Assembly: GCA_035949055.1 (NCBI GenBank)
Contig: DASZIO010000051.1
Location: 6,171 to 70,170 of the forward strand
Length of the DNA: 64,000 bases
From: Bog-756 sp035949055
GTDB taxonomy: Bacteria > Actinomycetota > Acidimicrobiia > Acidimicrobiales > RAAP-2
Reading direction: 5' to 3'
Shown: positions 16,350 to 25,308 of the stretch, piece by piece
Position numbering within the stretch: the first letter of the stretch is position 1
Layout: each line of letters starts with the position of its first letter
Position numbers and translations under genes: made by a program
The notes under the pieces: generated by a model
What the model was told of the DNA's origin: nothing
Database searches by the model: none
What the model saw: only the letters and a program-made list of their open reading frames with translations

Positions 16350-17938
16350 GACAACCCGCGTCCGAGGGGCAGCGAGCAGGTGAAGGCCACGTCCTGCTCG
16401 CCATAGAGCAGCCGCAGCTCGATCCTCGCCTGTCCCGCCGCCTGCTCGACGACGGCCCGGGCTTCGATCAGCTCGGCGAGCGTGTCGGCGGTCACTGTCA
16501 CGTACCCCGAGAACCGGTACTGGGCATGCCCGACGGCCAGTTCGGCGTCGCGGTCCTCGACACTCTGTTTCTCGCGGGTGTGCCGGGCGGTCACCAGGAA
16601 GCCGCCGCGGCGTCGCAGCTCGCTGTCCGCCAGGTCCGCGGTACGCGACTGGGCCACCTGCCGGGCGGCCCGGCTCGGGCTCACCGGTTCCATGGTCACC
16701 GCGATCGAGCGGCGGATCGGCGAGAAGAAGAGTGGTCCGAGGAAGTCGGGCGTCACGTCCAGGCGCGGCCATTCGGCGATCCAGTAGGTGGCATGCCATG
16801 TGTCGTCGGTGTGCACCGCGTCCCACCGGGGTTCGACGGCCATGGGCCAGGGCCAGTGGGGTGTGACATCGTCCACTCCGACCACGGGACACGGGCGGGC
16901 TGACACTCGCCGGGGACGGTCTGAACCTGCACCACCAGGGCGGACCGTGGGCGCCATGCTCGCTCCGATCAGTTGGGCCAGCGCCCGCGGACCGACCACG
17001 CCCTCGACCTCGACGTCAGCGCCTTCGAGGGCGCGGCGGAACGAGACCACTTCGCGGGCGAGCACGGCGCCGGCGCCCGGCGTCCCGCCACCCGAGGCCC
17101 GGATCGAACGCGACGACCGCGACCGGTGCAGTGACAGGGCCACCAGCATGCGGTGCCCGCGCGTCGAGGGCGCTGCCTCGGCGATGAGGGACCGGTACGA
17201 GCGGCCGGCGGGCGAGTCGGCGCCGACGACCGCTCGGGCGTCGCGGTAGCGCCGCACGGCGCTGCCGTCGTCAGGGACGCACGACTCGACCCACTGCAGG
17301 CGGTGGACGTCGGATCCTTCACGGGCCAGGGTCGCCAGCACGCGGGCCCAGGCCGCCACCCGCGAGTCCTGCTCCACCGGACCGAGCAGCGCGAAGCTGT
17401 GGCCCGATACTGCCAACACGGCTGTGGCGGTGCGGGCCGGAGTATCGAAGACGACGGCCATCTCCGGGCCCGACCGGCCGGGTCCGAGCGGGAACCTGTC
17501 AAGGGTCAGGCCGCTGAACACGCCCCGCCTCCCGACGGGCATCTCCCCCGAGCCGTCGGGCGCCTGCACCGCCGGTCTGCACCCTGCACCCGGGCCGACC
17601 GTGGCACGGTGCCCCCGTCGCGGCCCGGGTGCCAGCTGGCGGCGATCCCCGGCCCGGCTGCCCCACAACCAGCGGGCAACCAGTGGCAACCACTGCTCGC
17701 CGGTACGCCCGCGGATGGGCCAGAACGCGGCCGCCAGACCGAGCCCGACGGCCAGCAAGGCCAAGGCGATCCCCCCGACGGACGGGCGGGACCGGACGGC
17801 CAGCACCGCCACGACCAGGCTCAGCGCCACCACCGCGATCTGGCCGCCGCGCCACCCGGCGATCACCCCGCGCTTCTCGAGGGGCGGGAAGTGGTAACGC
17901 GGCCGCTCGGATCGACCCGGTCGGGCCGGTTCAGCCAT
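16346..17938 (-). CDS. SCO6880-like membrane protein of an actinobacterial conjugation module
   Basis: This 530-residue protein has a short basic N-terminus, two adjacent membrane helices (about residues 28-46 and 52-70) and a large soluble remainder without nucleotide-binding motifs. Position and layout match SCO6880-type proteins found between VirB6-like and VirB4-like genes in actinobacterial conjugation loci, where the soluble part resembles the N-terminal domain of VirB4. ATG 17938 was chosen because it overlaps the previous stop by 8 bp. The family name is from synteny and remembered architecture, not a search. Confidence 0.7.
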   Translation of the reverse strand: MAEPARPGRSERPRYHFPPLEKRGVIAGWRGGQIAVVALSLVVAVLAVRSRPSVGGIALALLAVGLGLAAAFWPIRGRTGEQWLPLVARWLWGSRAGDRRQLAPGPRRGHRATVGPGAGCRPAVQAPDGSGEMPVGRRGVFSGLTLDRFPLGPGRSGPEMAVVFDTPARTATAVLAVSGHSFALLGPVEQDSRVAAWARVLATLAREGSDVHRLQWVESCVPDDGSAVRRYRDARAVVGADSPAGRSYRSLIAEAAPSTRGHRMLVALSLHRSRSSRSIRASGGGTPGAGAVLAREVVSFRRALEGADVEVEGVVGPRALAQLIGASMAPTVRPGGAGSDRPRRVSARPCPVVGVDDVTPHWPWPMAVEPRWDAVHTDDTWHATYWIAEWPRLDVTPDFLGPLFFSPIRRSIAVTMEPVSPSRAARQVAQSRTADLADSELRRRGGFLVTARHTREKQSVEDRDAELAVGHAQYRFSGYVTVTADTLAELIEARAVVEQAAGQARIELRLLYGEQDVAFTCSLPLGRGLS

Positions 17939-19580
17939 CGCCGTCCGACGCCGGCCAGGAGCCCGATGGCCAGGGCGGGCCGGCGATGAGCCGAGGGCCG
18001 AGCTCATCGCGACCCAACCAGGCCGGGGCGCCGGCTCCGCTGGCCCGCGGCAACCGAACGGGACCACCGGTAGGGCTGTGGCCGGCACCTCCGAGACGAG
18101 GCCCCGCCCCTCCCGGGTCGGGAGCAGGTGAGCCGACCGGTGGGGCCATGGGCGCCAGCGGCCCAGGGGCCGAAGAGAGCCGCAGCTCCCCCCCGGGTGT
18201 GTCGTTCGTGCCGCCGGCCGCGCTCGCTTCGGACCCGTCCGGGCCTTCCAGGTAGTAGCGCGCCAGGGCGGTGGCCCGTGGGTTCACCTCCCAGCTGGGA
18301 ATGGAGTGTCCGGGTGACTCGGCCGTCCCGACCCCGGTCGTCTCGGCCGAGGACGGACCGGGGTCCGGGGTGTCCTCGAACGGGCCCGAGCGAGTCGGCG
18401 CCGGGCCGCCGGTGGGACCGGATGGACCCGACCCGCCTGCCCGGGCGACCGTCCCCGAGAGTCCTCCCACCGCGCCCGCTCCGGCTCCGAGGGCCTCACC
18501 AGCCATCGCGGTCCGCATCGCCACCTGGGCCAGGCCCCGCACTGGTGCGGCCACCGCCTGGTGGGCCCGGCGACTCACCCCCTCGAGGTGGCCGGCCGCA
18601 CCCGCCTCGACGAAGGGAAGCAGGCGGAACAGGGCCCAGGGCGCCAGGGCGGCCAACAAGAGCAGGGCCGCCCCCCCGAGCACCGCGCCGAACCCGCCCC
18701 CGCTCCCCGAGGCGCCCACCGCTCCACCCGCCCCGACCGGCGCCGAGCCGGTCCCGCCGGCCAGCGCCCCGGCCGCCAGGCTGAGCACGGCCACGATCAC
18801 GAACTTCCCGAGGATGACGGCGACCAGGGTGTCGACCAGCCGCCGGCACCAGTGGGCGATGGCCGGCCAGGCCAGGCTGGCGAGGGCGAGTGGGAGGAAG
18901 AGCACGGCGACGTACACCGCGGCCGCCCGCACCAGCAGCTCGATCCACACCATCACCGCCCCGAACACCACGGCCAGGGCGCCGAGGAACAGGATGAAGG
19001 CCGGCGCGCCGGAGCCGGTCGCCTGCGCCCCCGACAACGCCGAGCTGACCGTGCCCATGAACTGCCCGGTGTCCAGCCCCGCCCCCTGGGACACCGCCGC
19101 GCTCATGGCGTCGGTCACCGTCAGACCCAGCTCCACCAGCTTGACCGCGACCGCCGTCAACAGGATGGCCAACGGCACGTGCACGAGGACCGAACGCATC
19201 AGCATCGAGGCGTTCTGGCGGTAGATGGCCTGCATGATGCCGAGCAGTAGCAACGGTGCGATGACCAAGGCGGCCAACGCCGCCATGGTCTCGTAGTGGG
19301 CGGTGAACCACGCGGCGCCGAGGTCGACCGAAGTCGTCGCACCGATGACCGCGCCGATCTGTTGGAGCAGCCAGGTCGCGCCGGCGGCCACCCAGCTGCC
19401 CAGGCCGTTCAGCACACTGTCGACCCCCACCCCGGCGAGTTGGGACACGGCCGGCCCGGCCAGGCCACCCACCCCGGATGCCGCCTGACATACGGGTCCG
19501 AGCGCGGCCCCACCGAGCGCAGCCGCGGCCGGCGGGCAGCCGCCTGCCGGGATGGCAGGCACCGCCGCCAGTCCGCTCAC
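17931..19580 (-). CDS. VirB6/TrbL-like polytopic channel protein
   Basis: This 549-residue inner-membrane protein would form the channel platform of the type IV system. Several strong hydrophobic segments span about residues 50-360, including MAALAALVIAPLLLLGIM, LVHVPLAILLTAVAVKLV, FILFLGALAVVFGAVMVW and VYVAVLFLPLALASLAW. After residue about 400 comes a long Gly/Pro/Ser-rich tail of about 150 residues, probably cytoplasmic and disordered. The first residues (VSGLAAVPAIPAGGC) may be a signal-like start with Cys residues. GTG 19580 overlaps the upstream stop (GTGA). Confidence 0.75.
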   Translation of the reverse strand: MSGLAAVPAIPAGGCPPAAAALGGAALGPVCQAASGVGGLAGPAVSQLAGVGVDSVLNGLGSWVAAGATWLLQQIGAVIGATTSVDLGAAWFTAHYETMAALAALVIAPLLLLGIMQAIYRQNASMLMRSVLVHVPLAILLTAVAVKLVELGLTVTDAMSAAVSQGAGLDTGQFMGTVSSALSGAQATGSGAPAFILFLGALAVVFGAVMVWIELLVRAAAVYVAVLFLPLALASLAWPAIAHWCRRLVDTLVAVILGKFVIVAVLSLAAGALAGGTGSAPVGAGGAVGASGSGGGFGAVLGGAALLLLAALAPWALFRLLPFVEAGAAGHLEGVSRRAHQAVAAPVRGLAQVAMRTAMAGEALGAGAGAVGGLSGTVARAGGSGPSGPTGGPAPTRSGPFEDTPDPGPSSAETTGVGTAESPGHSIPSWEVNPRATALARYYLEGPDGSEASAAGGTNDTPGGELRLSSAPGPLAPMAPPVGSPAPDPGGAGPRLGGAGHSPTGGPVRLPRASGAGAPAWLGRDELGPRLIAGPPWPSGSWPASDGDG

Positions 19581-19954
19581 GGGGAGTGCACGCCTGCGCC
19601 GGTGTTGAAGAAGAAGTTGACGATGCCCGGTCCGGCCCCGATGAGCAGGGCGGCCAACCCCGAGATGAGCACGGCCCGGCGGCCGACGAACGACTGTTGA
19701 TAGTTCTGGCCGTGGGACCCGAGCGCCCAGGCCGCGGCGCCGACGACGAGCCCCACCAACGCCAGCGCCAACGCCCACCCGTCCAGCCCGTTCATGAGCT
19801 TCTGGAGCACATCGCCTCCGGGCAGATCGCCGGCGTTGGGTGTCATGGTGACCACGTCGGCGAGCAGCCGGCCCCCCGGACCCCGAGGCCCAGTCGAGGC
19901 GAGCCGGACTGCGCCGCTCGAGAGTGGGGTGGTGATGAACACGACGGGCACCAT
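19577..19954 (-). CDS. Small two-helix membrane protein, VirB2/DUF6112-like
   Basis: This 125-residue protein has two membrane helices: WALALALVGLVVGAAAWALG and AVLISGLAALLIGAGPGIVNFFF. Between them lies SHGQNYQQSFVGRR. The layout and sequence recall DUF6112 proteins of actinobacterial conjugation loci and, by topology, VirB2-type pilins. It is the first gene of the T4SS operon. The ATG at 19954 has no Shine-Dalgarno but lies exactly 7 nt after a good -10 box, so the message is probably leaderless; this supports the chosen start. Confidence 0.7.
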   Translation of the reverse strand: MVPVVFITTPLSSGAVRLASTGPRGPGGRLLADVVTMTPNAGDLPGGDVLQKLMNGLDGWALALALVGLVVGAAAWALGSHGQNYQQSFVGRRAVLISGLAALLIGAGPGIVNFFFNTGAGVHSP

Positions 19955-19961
19955 GGACGCC

Positions 19962-19990
19962 AGCGTACGGACAGCTATGAGTTATTTCAA
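19962..19990 (-). promoter_or_regulatory. Sigma70-type promoter giving a leaderless T4SS operon mRNA
   Basis: On the minus strand TTGAAA (19990-19985) and TACGCT (19967-19962) are separated by exactly 17 bp. The operon ATG follows 7 nt after the -10, where the first transcribed base is expected. The surrounding 45 bp (about 19975-20020) are strikingly AT-rich for this genome. The region is shared with the divergent histidine kinase gene. Confidence 0.6.
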
Positions 19991-20072
19991 TATGTTTCTT
20001 GTATTTTTATGTTGTTCCCCACCGGTACGAAGCGTCACCGACACCTCGGGGCTGGCCTGTCATGCTTAGGCA

Positions 20073-21311
20073 GTGAAGTCGTACGTGATCGGGTACGTCG
20101 TACTCGGCGTGGTGGCGGTGCTGGCCGTGCTCATCGCCCTGCGTCAGGGGCGTCGGTCCGGCCGGCGGGCGCTCCAACAGCGCCTCACCGCCCTGTCCAA
20201 CCGGCTCGGGGTGGAGCCGCCCGACGAGGGCACGGTGGACTCGGTCCTCATGCACCTCGAGCGAGTCACCGGGGAGGCGGCCGAAGCCGTGACCGAGGCC
20301 AGCTCGGACGCCATCCGGCTACGACGGGCGCTCGACACGCTCCCCCAGGGGGTCATCGTCTGCGACGAGGACGGTGAGGTGGCCTTCCGCAACGCCCGGG
20401 CGCTCGGCCTCATGAGCAACCGCCACGGCGACGCTCTGGCCGCCCAGGCGGTCACCGACCTCCTGGAGAACGCCTGGCAGGACGGCTCGGCCGAGCGGAC
20501 CCTCGACCTCTACGGCCCGCCCCGCCAGACCCTCACCGTGCGGACCCGGCTCATCGACGACGGCCGTCGGCCACTCGGGGTGATCGCCATCATCGAGGAC
20601 GTGTCCGAGCGGCGCCGGCTCGAGGAGATCAGGCGCGACTTCGTGGCCAACGTGAGCCACGAGCTCAAGACCCCGATGGGGGCCCTCGGGCTGCTGGCCG
20701 AGACCCTGACCGTCGAGCCCGATCCCGAGGTGGCCCAGCGGCTGGCCTCCCGTATCCACGCCGAGGCGTTCCGGGTCAGCCGGATCATCGACGACCTGCT
20801 GGATCTAAGTCGGATCGAGTCGGAGGAGGACCCGCCCCGGGAGCCCATCTACGTCAACCTGGTCATGGCCGAGGCGATCGAGCGGGTCCGTTCGGCAGCT
20901 GAGCATCGGCGGATTACCATCGAACTCCGTGAGCCAGAGCCGCCGGTCCACGTCATCGGCGACCGGCGCCAACTGGTGTCGGCCATCCACAGCCTCCTGG
21001 AAAACGCCGTCACCTTCTCCTATGAGGACGCAGTGGTCAGCCTGTCCGGAAGCCAGTCGAACGGCGAGATCAAACTGACCGTGGCCGACAACGGCGTAGG
21101 CATCCCCACCCGCGACCTCGAGCGCATCTTCGAGCGTTTCTACCGCGTCGACCACGGGCGCAGCCGCGACAGCGGCGGTACCGGGCTCGGACTCTCGATC
21201 GTCAGGCACGTGGCCAGCAACCACCAGGGCCGGGTCGAGGTCGACTCACGCGAGGGGGAGGGCTCGACCTTCACCCTCATCCTCCCTAGCCCTCCGGAGT
21301 ACGCGGCATGA
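20073..21311 (+). CDS. senX3: SenX3/PhoR-like sensor histidine kinase
   Basis: This 412-residue kinase has one N-terminal membrane helix (YVIGYVVLGVVAVLAVLIAL), a PAS-like domain (about residues 85-180, LDTLPQGVIVCDEDGEVAFRN), a HisKA domain with phosphoacceptor His196 in FVANVSHELKTP, and the HATPase boxes NAVTFS, DNGVGI and GGTGLGLSIV. Length and layout match SenX3 (about 410 residues), the phosphate sensor, except that SenX3 usually has two helices. It overlaps the regulator gene by 4 bp. GTG 20073 is the start. Phosphate as the signal is inferred from family membership; no pst or phoU genes are nearby. Confidence 0.88.
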   Translation: MKSYVIGYVVLGVVAVLAVLIALRQGRRSGRRALQQRLTALSNRLGVEPPDEGTVDSVLMHLERVTGEAAEAVTEASSDAIRLRRALDTLPQGVIVCDEDGEVAFRNARALGLMSNRHGDALAAQAVTDLLENAWQDGSAERTLDLYGPPRQTLTVRTRLIDDGRRPLGVIAIIEDVSERRRLEEIRRDFVANVSHELKTPMGALGLLAETLTVEPDPEVAQRLASRIHAEAFRVSRIIDDLLDLSRIESEEDPPREPIYVNLVMAEAIERVRSAAEHRRITIELREPEPPVHVIGDRRQLVSAIHSLLENAVTFSYEDAVVSLSGSQSNGEIKLTVADNGVGIPTRDLERIFERFYRVDHGRSRDSGGTGLGLSIVRHVASNHQGRVEVDSREGEGSTFTLILPSPPEYAA

Positions 21312-22075
21312 GCATGCAGCCTGCCACTGAAGACGAATCGCAGACCAAAGTCCTCCTGGCCGAGGACGACGAGTCGTTCATCGACGCGCTGGTCATCGGC
21401 CTCACCCGTGAGGGATTCGCCGTCACGGTGGCCCGCGACGGCAACGAAGCCCTTCGCTTGTTCTCCTCGCTCGAGCCGGACCTGGTGCTGCTCGACCTCA
21501 TGCTGCCGCGGCTGTCGGGTATCGACGTGTGCCGTTCCATACGCGCCCGCTCGTCAGTGCCGATCATCATGGTGACAGCCAAAGGCACCGAGATCGACAC
21601 CGTCGTCGGCCTCGAGGTGGGTGCGGACGACTACGTGGCCAAGCCGTACCGCCTGCGCGAGCTGGTGGCCCGGATGCGGGCTGTCCTGCGGCGCACCCCG
21701 CCCGGCGAGTCGTCGGACAACGGGCACGACGCCGCCGGGACAGGCTCCGAGCCCCGAGCGGGGACGCCGGTCCTCGAGGCGGGTGGCGTGCAGATCGACC
21801 CCGATCGCCACCTGGTGTTCATCCGCGGCGAGGACGTCCATCTGCGCCGCAAGGAGTTCGAGTTGCTCTCCCTGTTGATGGAGAATGCCGGTCGCGTGTT
21901 GACTCGGGACGTCCTCATCGACCGCATCTGGGGATCCGACTATTTCGGTGACACCAAGACCCTCGACGTGCACATCAAGCGGCTGCGCACCCATATCGAA
22001 GAGGACCCGTCCTCACCCAAGCTGATCACCACCATCCGGGGTGTCGGCTACCGCTTCGACGCCCCGCTCGACTGA
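21308..22075 (+). CDS. regX3: RegX3/PhoB-like response regulator
   Basis: This 255-residue OmpR-family regulator has a receiver domain with the acidic pocket AEDDE, phosphoacceptor Asp63 in VLLDLMLP, and KPYRLRELVARM. A roughly 30-residue linker follows, then a winged-helix DNA-binding domain with RRKEFELLSLLMENAGRVLTR and TLDVHIKRLRTHIE. The linker is longer than in RegX3 (227 residues). The start ATG overlaps the kinase stop (ATGA), so both are made together. Confidence 0.9.
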   Translation: MSMQPATEDESQTKVLLAEDDESFIDALVIGLTREGFAVTVARDGNEALRLFSSLEPDLVLLDLMLPRLSGIDVCRSIRARSSVPIIMVTAKGTEIDTVVGLEVGADDYVAKPYRLRELVARMRAVLRRTPPGESSDNGHDAAGTGSEPRAGTPVLEAGGVQIDPDRHLVFIRGEDVHLRRKEFELLSLLMENAGRVLTRDVLIDRIWGSDYFGDTKTLDVHIKRLRTHIEEDPSSPKLITTIRGVGYRFDAPLD

Positions 22076-22135
22076 CCCACATCGGGCCGTTCGATCTGGC
22101 CCACGCCGTGGACGAGCCGGAGGGCAGGCCCGGAC

Positions 22136-22153
22136 CGGGCCCTCATGGGCCCG
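22136..22153. terminator. Hairpin between regX3-like gene and serS
   Basis: CGGGCCC-TCAT-GGGCCCG is a perfect 7-bp stem with a 4-nt loop in the 146-bp gap between two convergent stop codons. It lacks a T-tract. Confidence 0.4.
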
Positions 22154-22221
22154 ATGTCGACGCCATCCGCGCCGCCTACCGAGCACCGCGTCCCGATCAC
22201 GGCCGCGGTGTCGGCCATCGG

Positions 22222-23508
22222 TCAGCCGGGCGCGGGGATGACGGTCTCGCCCCGCAGGTACGGGGCGAGCACGTCGGGGAGCACCACCGAGCCGTCGGGC
22301 CGGCGGCCCGTCTCGACCAGCGCGGCCCAGATGCGGGGCCAGGCCAGAGCCGACCCGTTGAGGGTGTGCACCAGGGTCGGTGACCCTCCCGCCGGTCGGT
22401 AGCGGATGTTGGCCCGGCGGGCCTGGTAGTCGGTGCACCAGCTGACCGAGGAGACCTCGAGCCACTGGTCGACACCCGGGGCATAGACCTCGAGGTCGAA
22501 CGTGCGGGCCGCCGAGATGCCGAGGTCGCCGGCGCACAGGTCGAGCACCCGGTACTGGAGGCCGAGGTCCCGGAGCAACGACTCGGCCCGGCCCACCATC
22601 TCATCATGCAAGGCGGGGGCCTGCTCGGGGCTGGCGTAGGCGAACAGCTCGACCTTGTCGAACTCGTGCACGCGCAACAGGCCCCTGGTGTCCCGGCCCG
22701 CCGCGCCGGCCTCCCGGCGGAAGCAGGCGGTGACCGCGGTCAGGCGCAACGGGAGGTCGGCCTCGTCGAGGATGTCACCCCGCCACATCGAGGTCAGCGG
22801 CACCTCCGCCGTCGGGATGGCCCACAGGTCGTCGCGCTCGATGTGATAGGCGTCCTCTTCGAACTTGGGCAGGTGCCCGGTCGACACCATGGTGTCGGTC
22901 AGGACGAGCGTGGGCGGCCGCACCTCTTCGAATGCATCGGCGTGCCGGTCGAGGGCGAACGAGCTGAGGGCCCGGAGCAGCCGGGCGCCCATGCTGCGGA
23001 ACAGCGGGAACATCGAACCGGCCAACTTGGCTCCGCGCTCCATGTCGAGCAGGCCGAGCTCGGCCCCGATCTCCCAGTGGGGCAGCCGCTGCGCATCGAC
23101 GTAGACCGGTGCCGTCTCGGGCCAGGTCCGGACCACCAGGTTGTCCTCGGGGCCGGCGCCGTCAGGGGCGTCGGGGGAAGGCAGGTTGGGCAGCAGCAGG
23201 AGGGAGCGGCGCACCTGGTGCTGGGCAGAGTCGGCGGCGGCGTTGAGTGCCCGCTCCTCGTCACCGAGAGCCCGGCTGCGGGAGGCCAGCGTCTCGGCGG
23301 CGTCGGCGTCTCCTGACTTGCGGGCCGCACCGACCTGCTTCGAGAGCGCCTTCACCTCTGACCGGAGCTCGTCGCGCCGGCCCACGGCTGATCGGGCCGC
23401 CTCGTCCAGCTCGCGAAGCCGCTCGACCTCGCCGGAATCCACGCCCCGCCGCTTGAGTGCGGCCTTCACCGCGGCGCAGTCTTCCCGTACCTGCCGGATG
23501 TCGATCAT
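22222..23508 (-). CDS. serS: Seryl-tRNA synthetase
   Basis: This 428-residue class II synthetase charges tRNA-Ser. It has the N-terminal coiled-coil arm (about residues 28-105, RLRELDEAARSAVGRRDELRSEVKALSKQ), motif 2 in FRREAGAAGRDTRGLLRVHEF and motif 3 in NGSALAWPRIWAALVE, followed by PDVLAPYLRG. Length is the family norm. Start at ATG 23508 (MIDIRQVREDC) is the conserved family start; longer frames upstream run into the divergent ABC gene. Confidence 0.96.
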   Translation of the reverse strand: MIDIRQVREDCAAVKAALKRRGVDSGEVERLRELDEAARSAVGRRDELRSEVKALSKQVGAARKSGDADAAETLASRSRALGDEERALNAAADSAQHQVRRSLLLLPNLPSPDAPDGAGPEDNLVVRTWPETAPVYVDAQRLPHWEIGAELGLLDMERGAKLAGSMFPLFRSMGARLLRALSSFALDRHADAFEEVRPPTLVLTDTMVSTGHLPKFEEDAYHIERDDLWAIPTAEVPLTSMWRGDILDEADLPLRLTAVTACFRREAGAAGRDTRGLLRVHEFDKVELFAYASPEQAPALHDEMVGRAESLLRDLGLQYRVLDLCAGDLGISAARTFDLEVYAPGVDQWLEVSSVSWCTDYQARRANIRYRPAGGSPTLVHTLNGSALAWPRIWAALVETGRRPDGSVVLPDVLAPYLRGETVIPAPG

Positions 23509-23536
23509 GACGGGCACAACGGTAGCGTGACCTCCC

Positions 23537-24544
23537 GTGAACGACGCCCCTGCGCCGGCTGGGCCACCCGCCGTCGTCTGTGATGGCGCCGTGATCCGGT
23601 ACGGCCCGAGCCCGGCGGTCGACCACCTCTCGTTCACCGCCCGCCACGGCCAGGTGCTCGCGCTCCTCGGTCCCAACGGTGCCGGCAAGACCAGCACCGT
23701 CGAGGCCCTCGAGGGCTACCGACGGCTCGACGGCGGGACGGTCCGGGTCCTCGGCCTCGACCCGCGCCGCGACCGGGCCGCCCTGGTGCCGCGCCTCGGG
23801 GTCATGCTGCAACGGGGAGGGATCTACCCCTCGCTCAACGCCCGTCAGGTGGTCGGGCTCTTCGCTCGCTACTACGACCGGGCCGACGATCCCGACCGGT
23901 TGATCGAGTCGGTGGGCCTGGCCGGCGTCAGCCGGACACCGTGGCGACGGTTGTCGGGGGGCGAACAGCAGCGGCTCGCCCTGGCCCTGGCCCTGGTGGG
24001 CCGGCCCGAAGTGCTCTTCCTCGACGAGCCCACCGCCGGCGTCGATCCCGAGGGCCGCCTCAAAGTGCGCGACATCATCGGCGACCAGCGGGAGCTCGGC
24101 CGCTGTGTCGTCCTCACCACCCACGAGCTGGCCGAGGCGGAGCGGCTGGCCGACCACGTGGTGATCATCGACCACGGCCGGGCCCTGGCCGAGGGGTCAC
24201 CGGCCGACCTGGCCACCCGCACGTCCGACGGCTCGGTCCGCTTCTCTACGGAGCCCTCGATCGACACCGCCTCGCTGGCCTCGGCCATCGGGGCCGGTGC
24301 GACCGTCGCAGAGGCGGCCCCCGGCGCCTACCGGGTGCGCGCCGCGGACACCACCCCGGTTCCCATGGTGGTCGCCCGGCTGACCGCCTGGTTGGCCGAG
24401 CGCGATCTGGCGGTCGGGGACCTACGCACAGGCCAGTCCTTGGAGGAGGCCTACCTGGCCATCACCGGCTCCGGGAAGGACGCCGACGGGCCGAAGCCGC
24501 CGCGCGACGGTGGTGCGGGGCCGACCGGCGGCGACCGCCGGTGA
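23537..24544 (+). CDS. ABC transporter ATP-binding protein
   Basis: This 335-residue ATPase carries Walker A GPNGAGKTS (residues 45-53), Q-loop MLQRGGIYPSL, signature RLSGGEQQRLALA, Walker B EVLFLDEPTAGVDPEG and the H-loop TTHELAEAE. The C-terminal about 100 residues form the accessory region common in drug/antibiotic ABC-2 exporters. GTG 23537 diverges from serS with 28 bp between. It overlaps the permease gene by 4 bp (GTGA). The substrate is unknown. Confidence 0.9.
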   Translation: MNDAPAPAGPPAVVCDGAVIRYGPSPAVDHLSFTARHGQVLALLGPNGAGKTSTVEALEGYRRLDGGTVRVLGLDPRRDRAALVPRLGVMLQRGGIYPSLNARQVVGLFARYYDRADDPDRLIESVGLAGVSRTPWRRLSGGEQQRLALALALVGRPEVLFLDEPTAGVDPEGRLKVRDIIGDQRELGRCVVLTTHELAEAERLADHVVIIDHGRALAEGSPADLATRTSDGSVRFSTEPSIDTASLASAIGAGATVAEAAPGAYRVRAADTTPVPMVVARLTAWLAERDLAVGDLRTGQSLEEAYLAITGSGKDADGPKPPRDGGAGPTGGDRR

Positions 24545-25278
24545 GGCCGCTGACCGCCCAGCTGCGGGCCGAGATCACCATGATGGCGACCAACAGTGAG
24601 ACCGTCTTCCTCACCCTCGGTATCCCCGTCCTCTTCCTGCTGTTCTTCTCGGGGGTGCACGTGCTTCCCACCGGCACGCCCCACCCGGTCGACTTCCTGG
24701 TGCCGGGCATCCTGGCGTTGGCCGTGATGTCGACGGCCATGACCGCCCTCGGCATCGGCACCGGCTTCGACCGCGGCTATGGGGTGCTGAAGCGGCTCGG
24801 CACCACGCCGCTCGGCCGCCCGCGCCTGCTCGCCGCGAAGATCACCGCCATCGTGGGTGTCGAGCTCGTGCAGGCCGGGGTACTGGTGGCGGTGGGCTAC
24901 GCCGTGGGCTGGAACCCGGGAGGCCCGGGAGGCGGGGTCCTGGTCGGGGCGGCCGTGGTGGCCATGGTGCTCGGAACCGTCGCCTTCGGCGGGATCGGGC
25001 TGCTGCTGGCCGGCCGACTCAAGCCCCTGGTCAACCTGGCGGTGGTCAACGCCTTGTTCGTGGTGCTGCTGCTGCTCGGCGGCATGTTGATCCCGCTCGG
25101 CAAGCTGCCCGGTTGGCTGGCCGGCGTGGCCAAGGTGCTGCCCGCCTCGGCCCTGGCCGACGCCCTCCACGCCACGCTGGGTCGGGGCGGCACGGTGTCG
25201 GCCCGCGACTGGGTGGTGCTGGTGGTCTGGGCCGTGGGCGCGCCGGTGGCCGCCGGGCTCACCTTCCGCTGGGAGTGA
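24541..25278 (+). CDS. ABC-2 type transporter permease
   Basis: This 245-residue protein is the membrane part of the exporter with the preceding ATPase. About six hydrophobic segments are seen (for example TVFLTLGIPVLFLLFFSGV, DFLVPGILALAVMSTAMTAL, LVNLAVVNALFVVLLLLGGM and DWVVLVVWAVGAPVAAGLTF). LKRLGTTPLGRPRLLAAKI is the conserved ABC-2 permease loop. Start is GTG 24541 inside the ATPase stop; the longer frame from 23941 is an ATPase shadow. Confidence 0.88.
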   Translation: MRPLTAQLRAEITMMATNSETVFLTLGIPVLFLLFFSGVHVLPTGTPHPVDFLVPGILALAVMSTAMTALGIGTGFDRGYGVLKRLGTTPLGRPRLLAAKITAIVGVELVQAGVLVAVGYAVGWNPGGPGGGVLVGAAVVAMVLGTVAFGGIGLLLAGRLKPLVNLAVVNALFVVLLLLGGMLIPLGKLPGWLAGVAKVLPASALADALHATLGRGGTVSARDWVVLVVWAVGAPVAAGLTFRWE

Positions 25279-25308
25279 GCCACCGGTCGCCGTCGCCCGG
25301 GATGGCGC

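Noticed and set aside
22136..22153. Riboswitch-like structures near purine or other biosynthetic genes
   Set aside because: Only simple hairpins were found; no leader longer than about 150 bp with conserved riboswitch motifs precedes purA, purL or serS.
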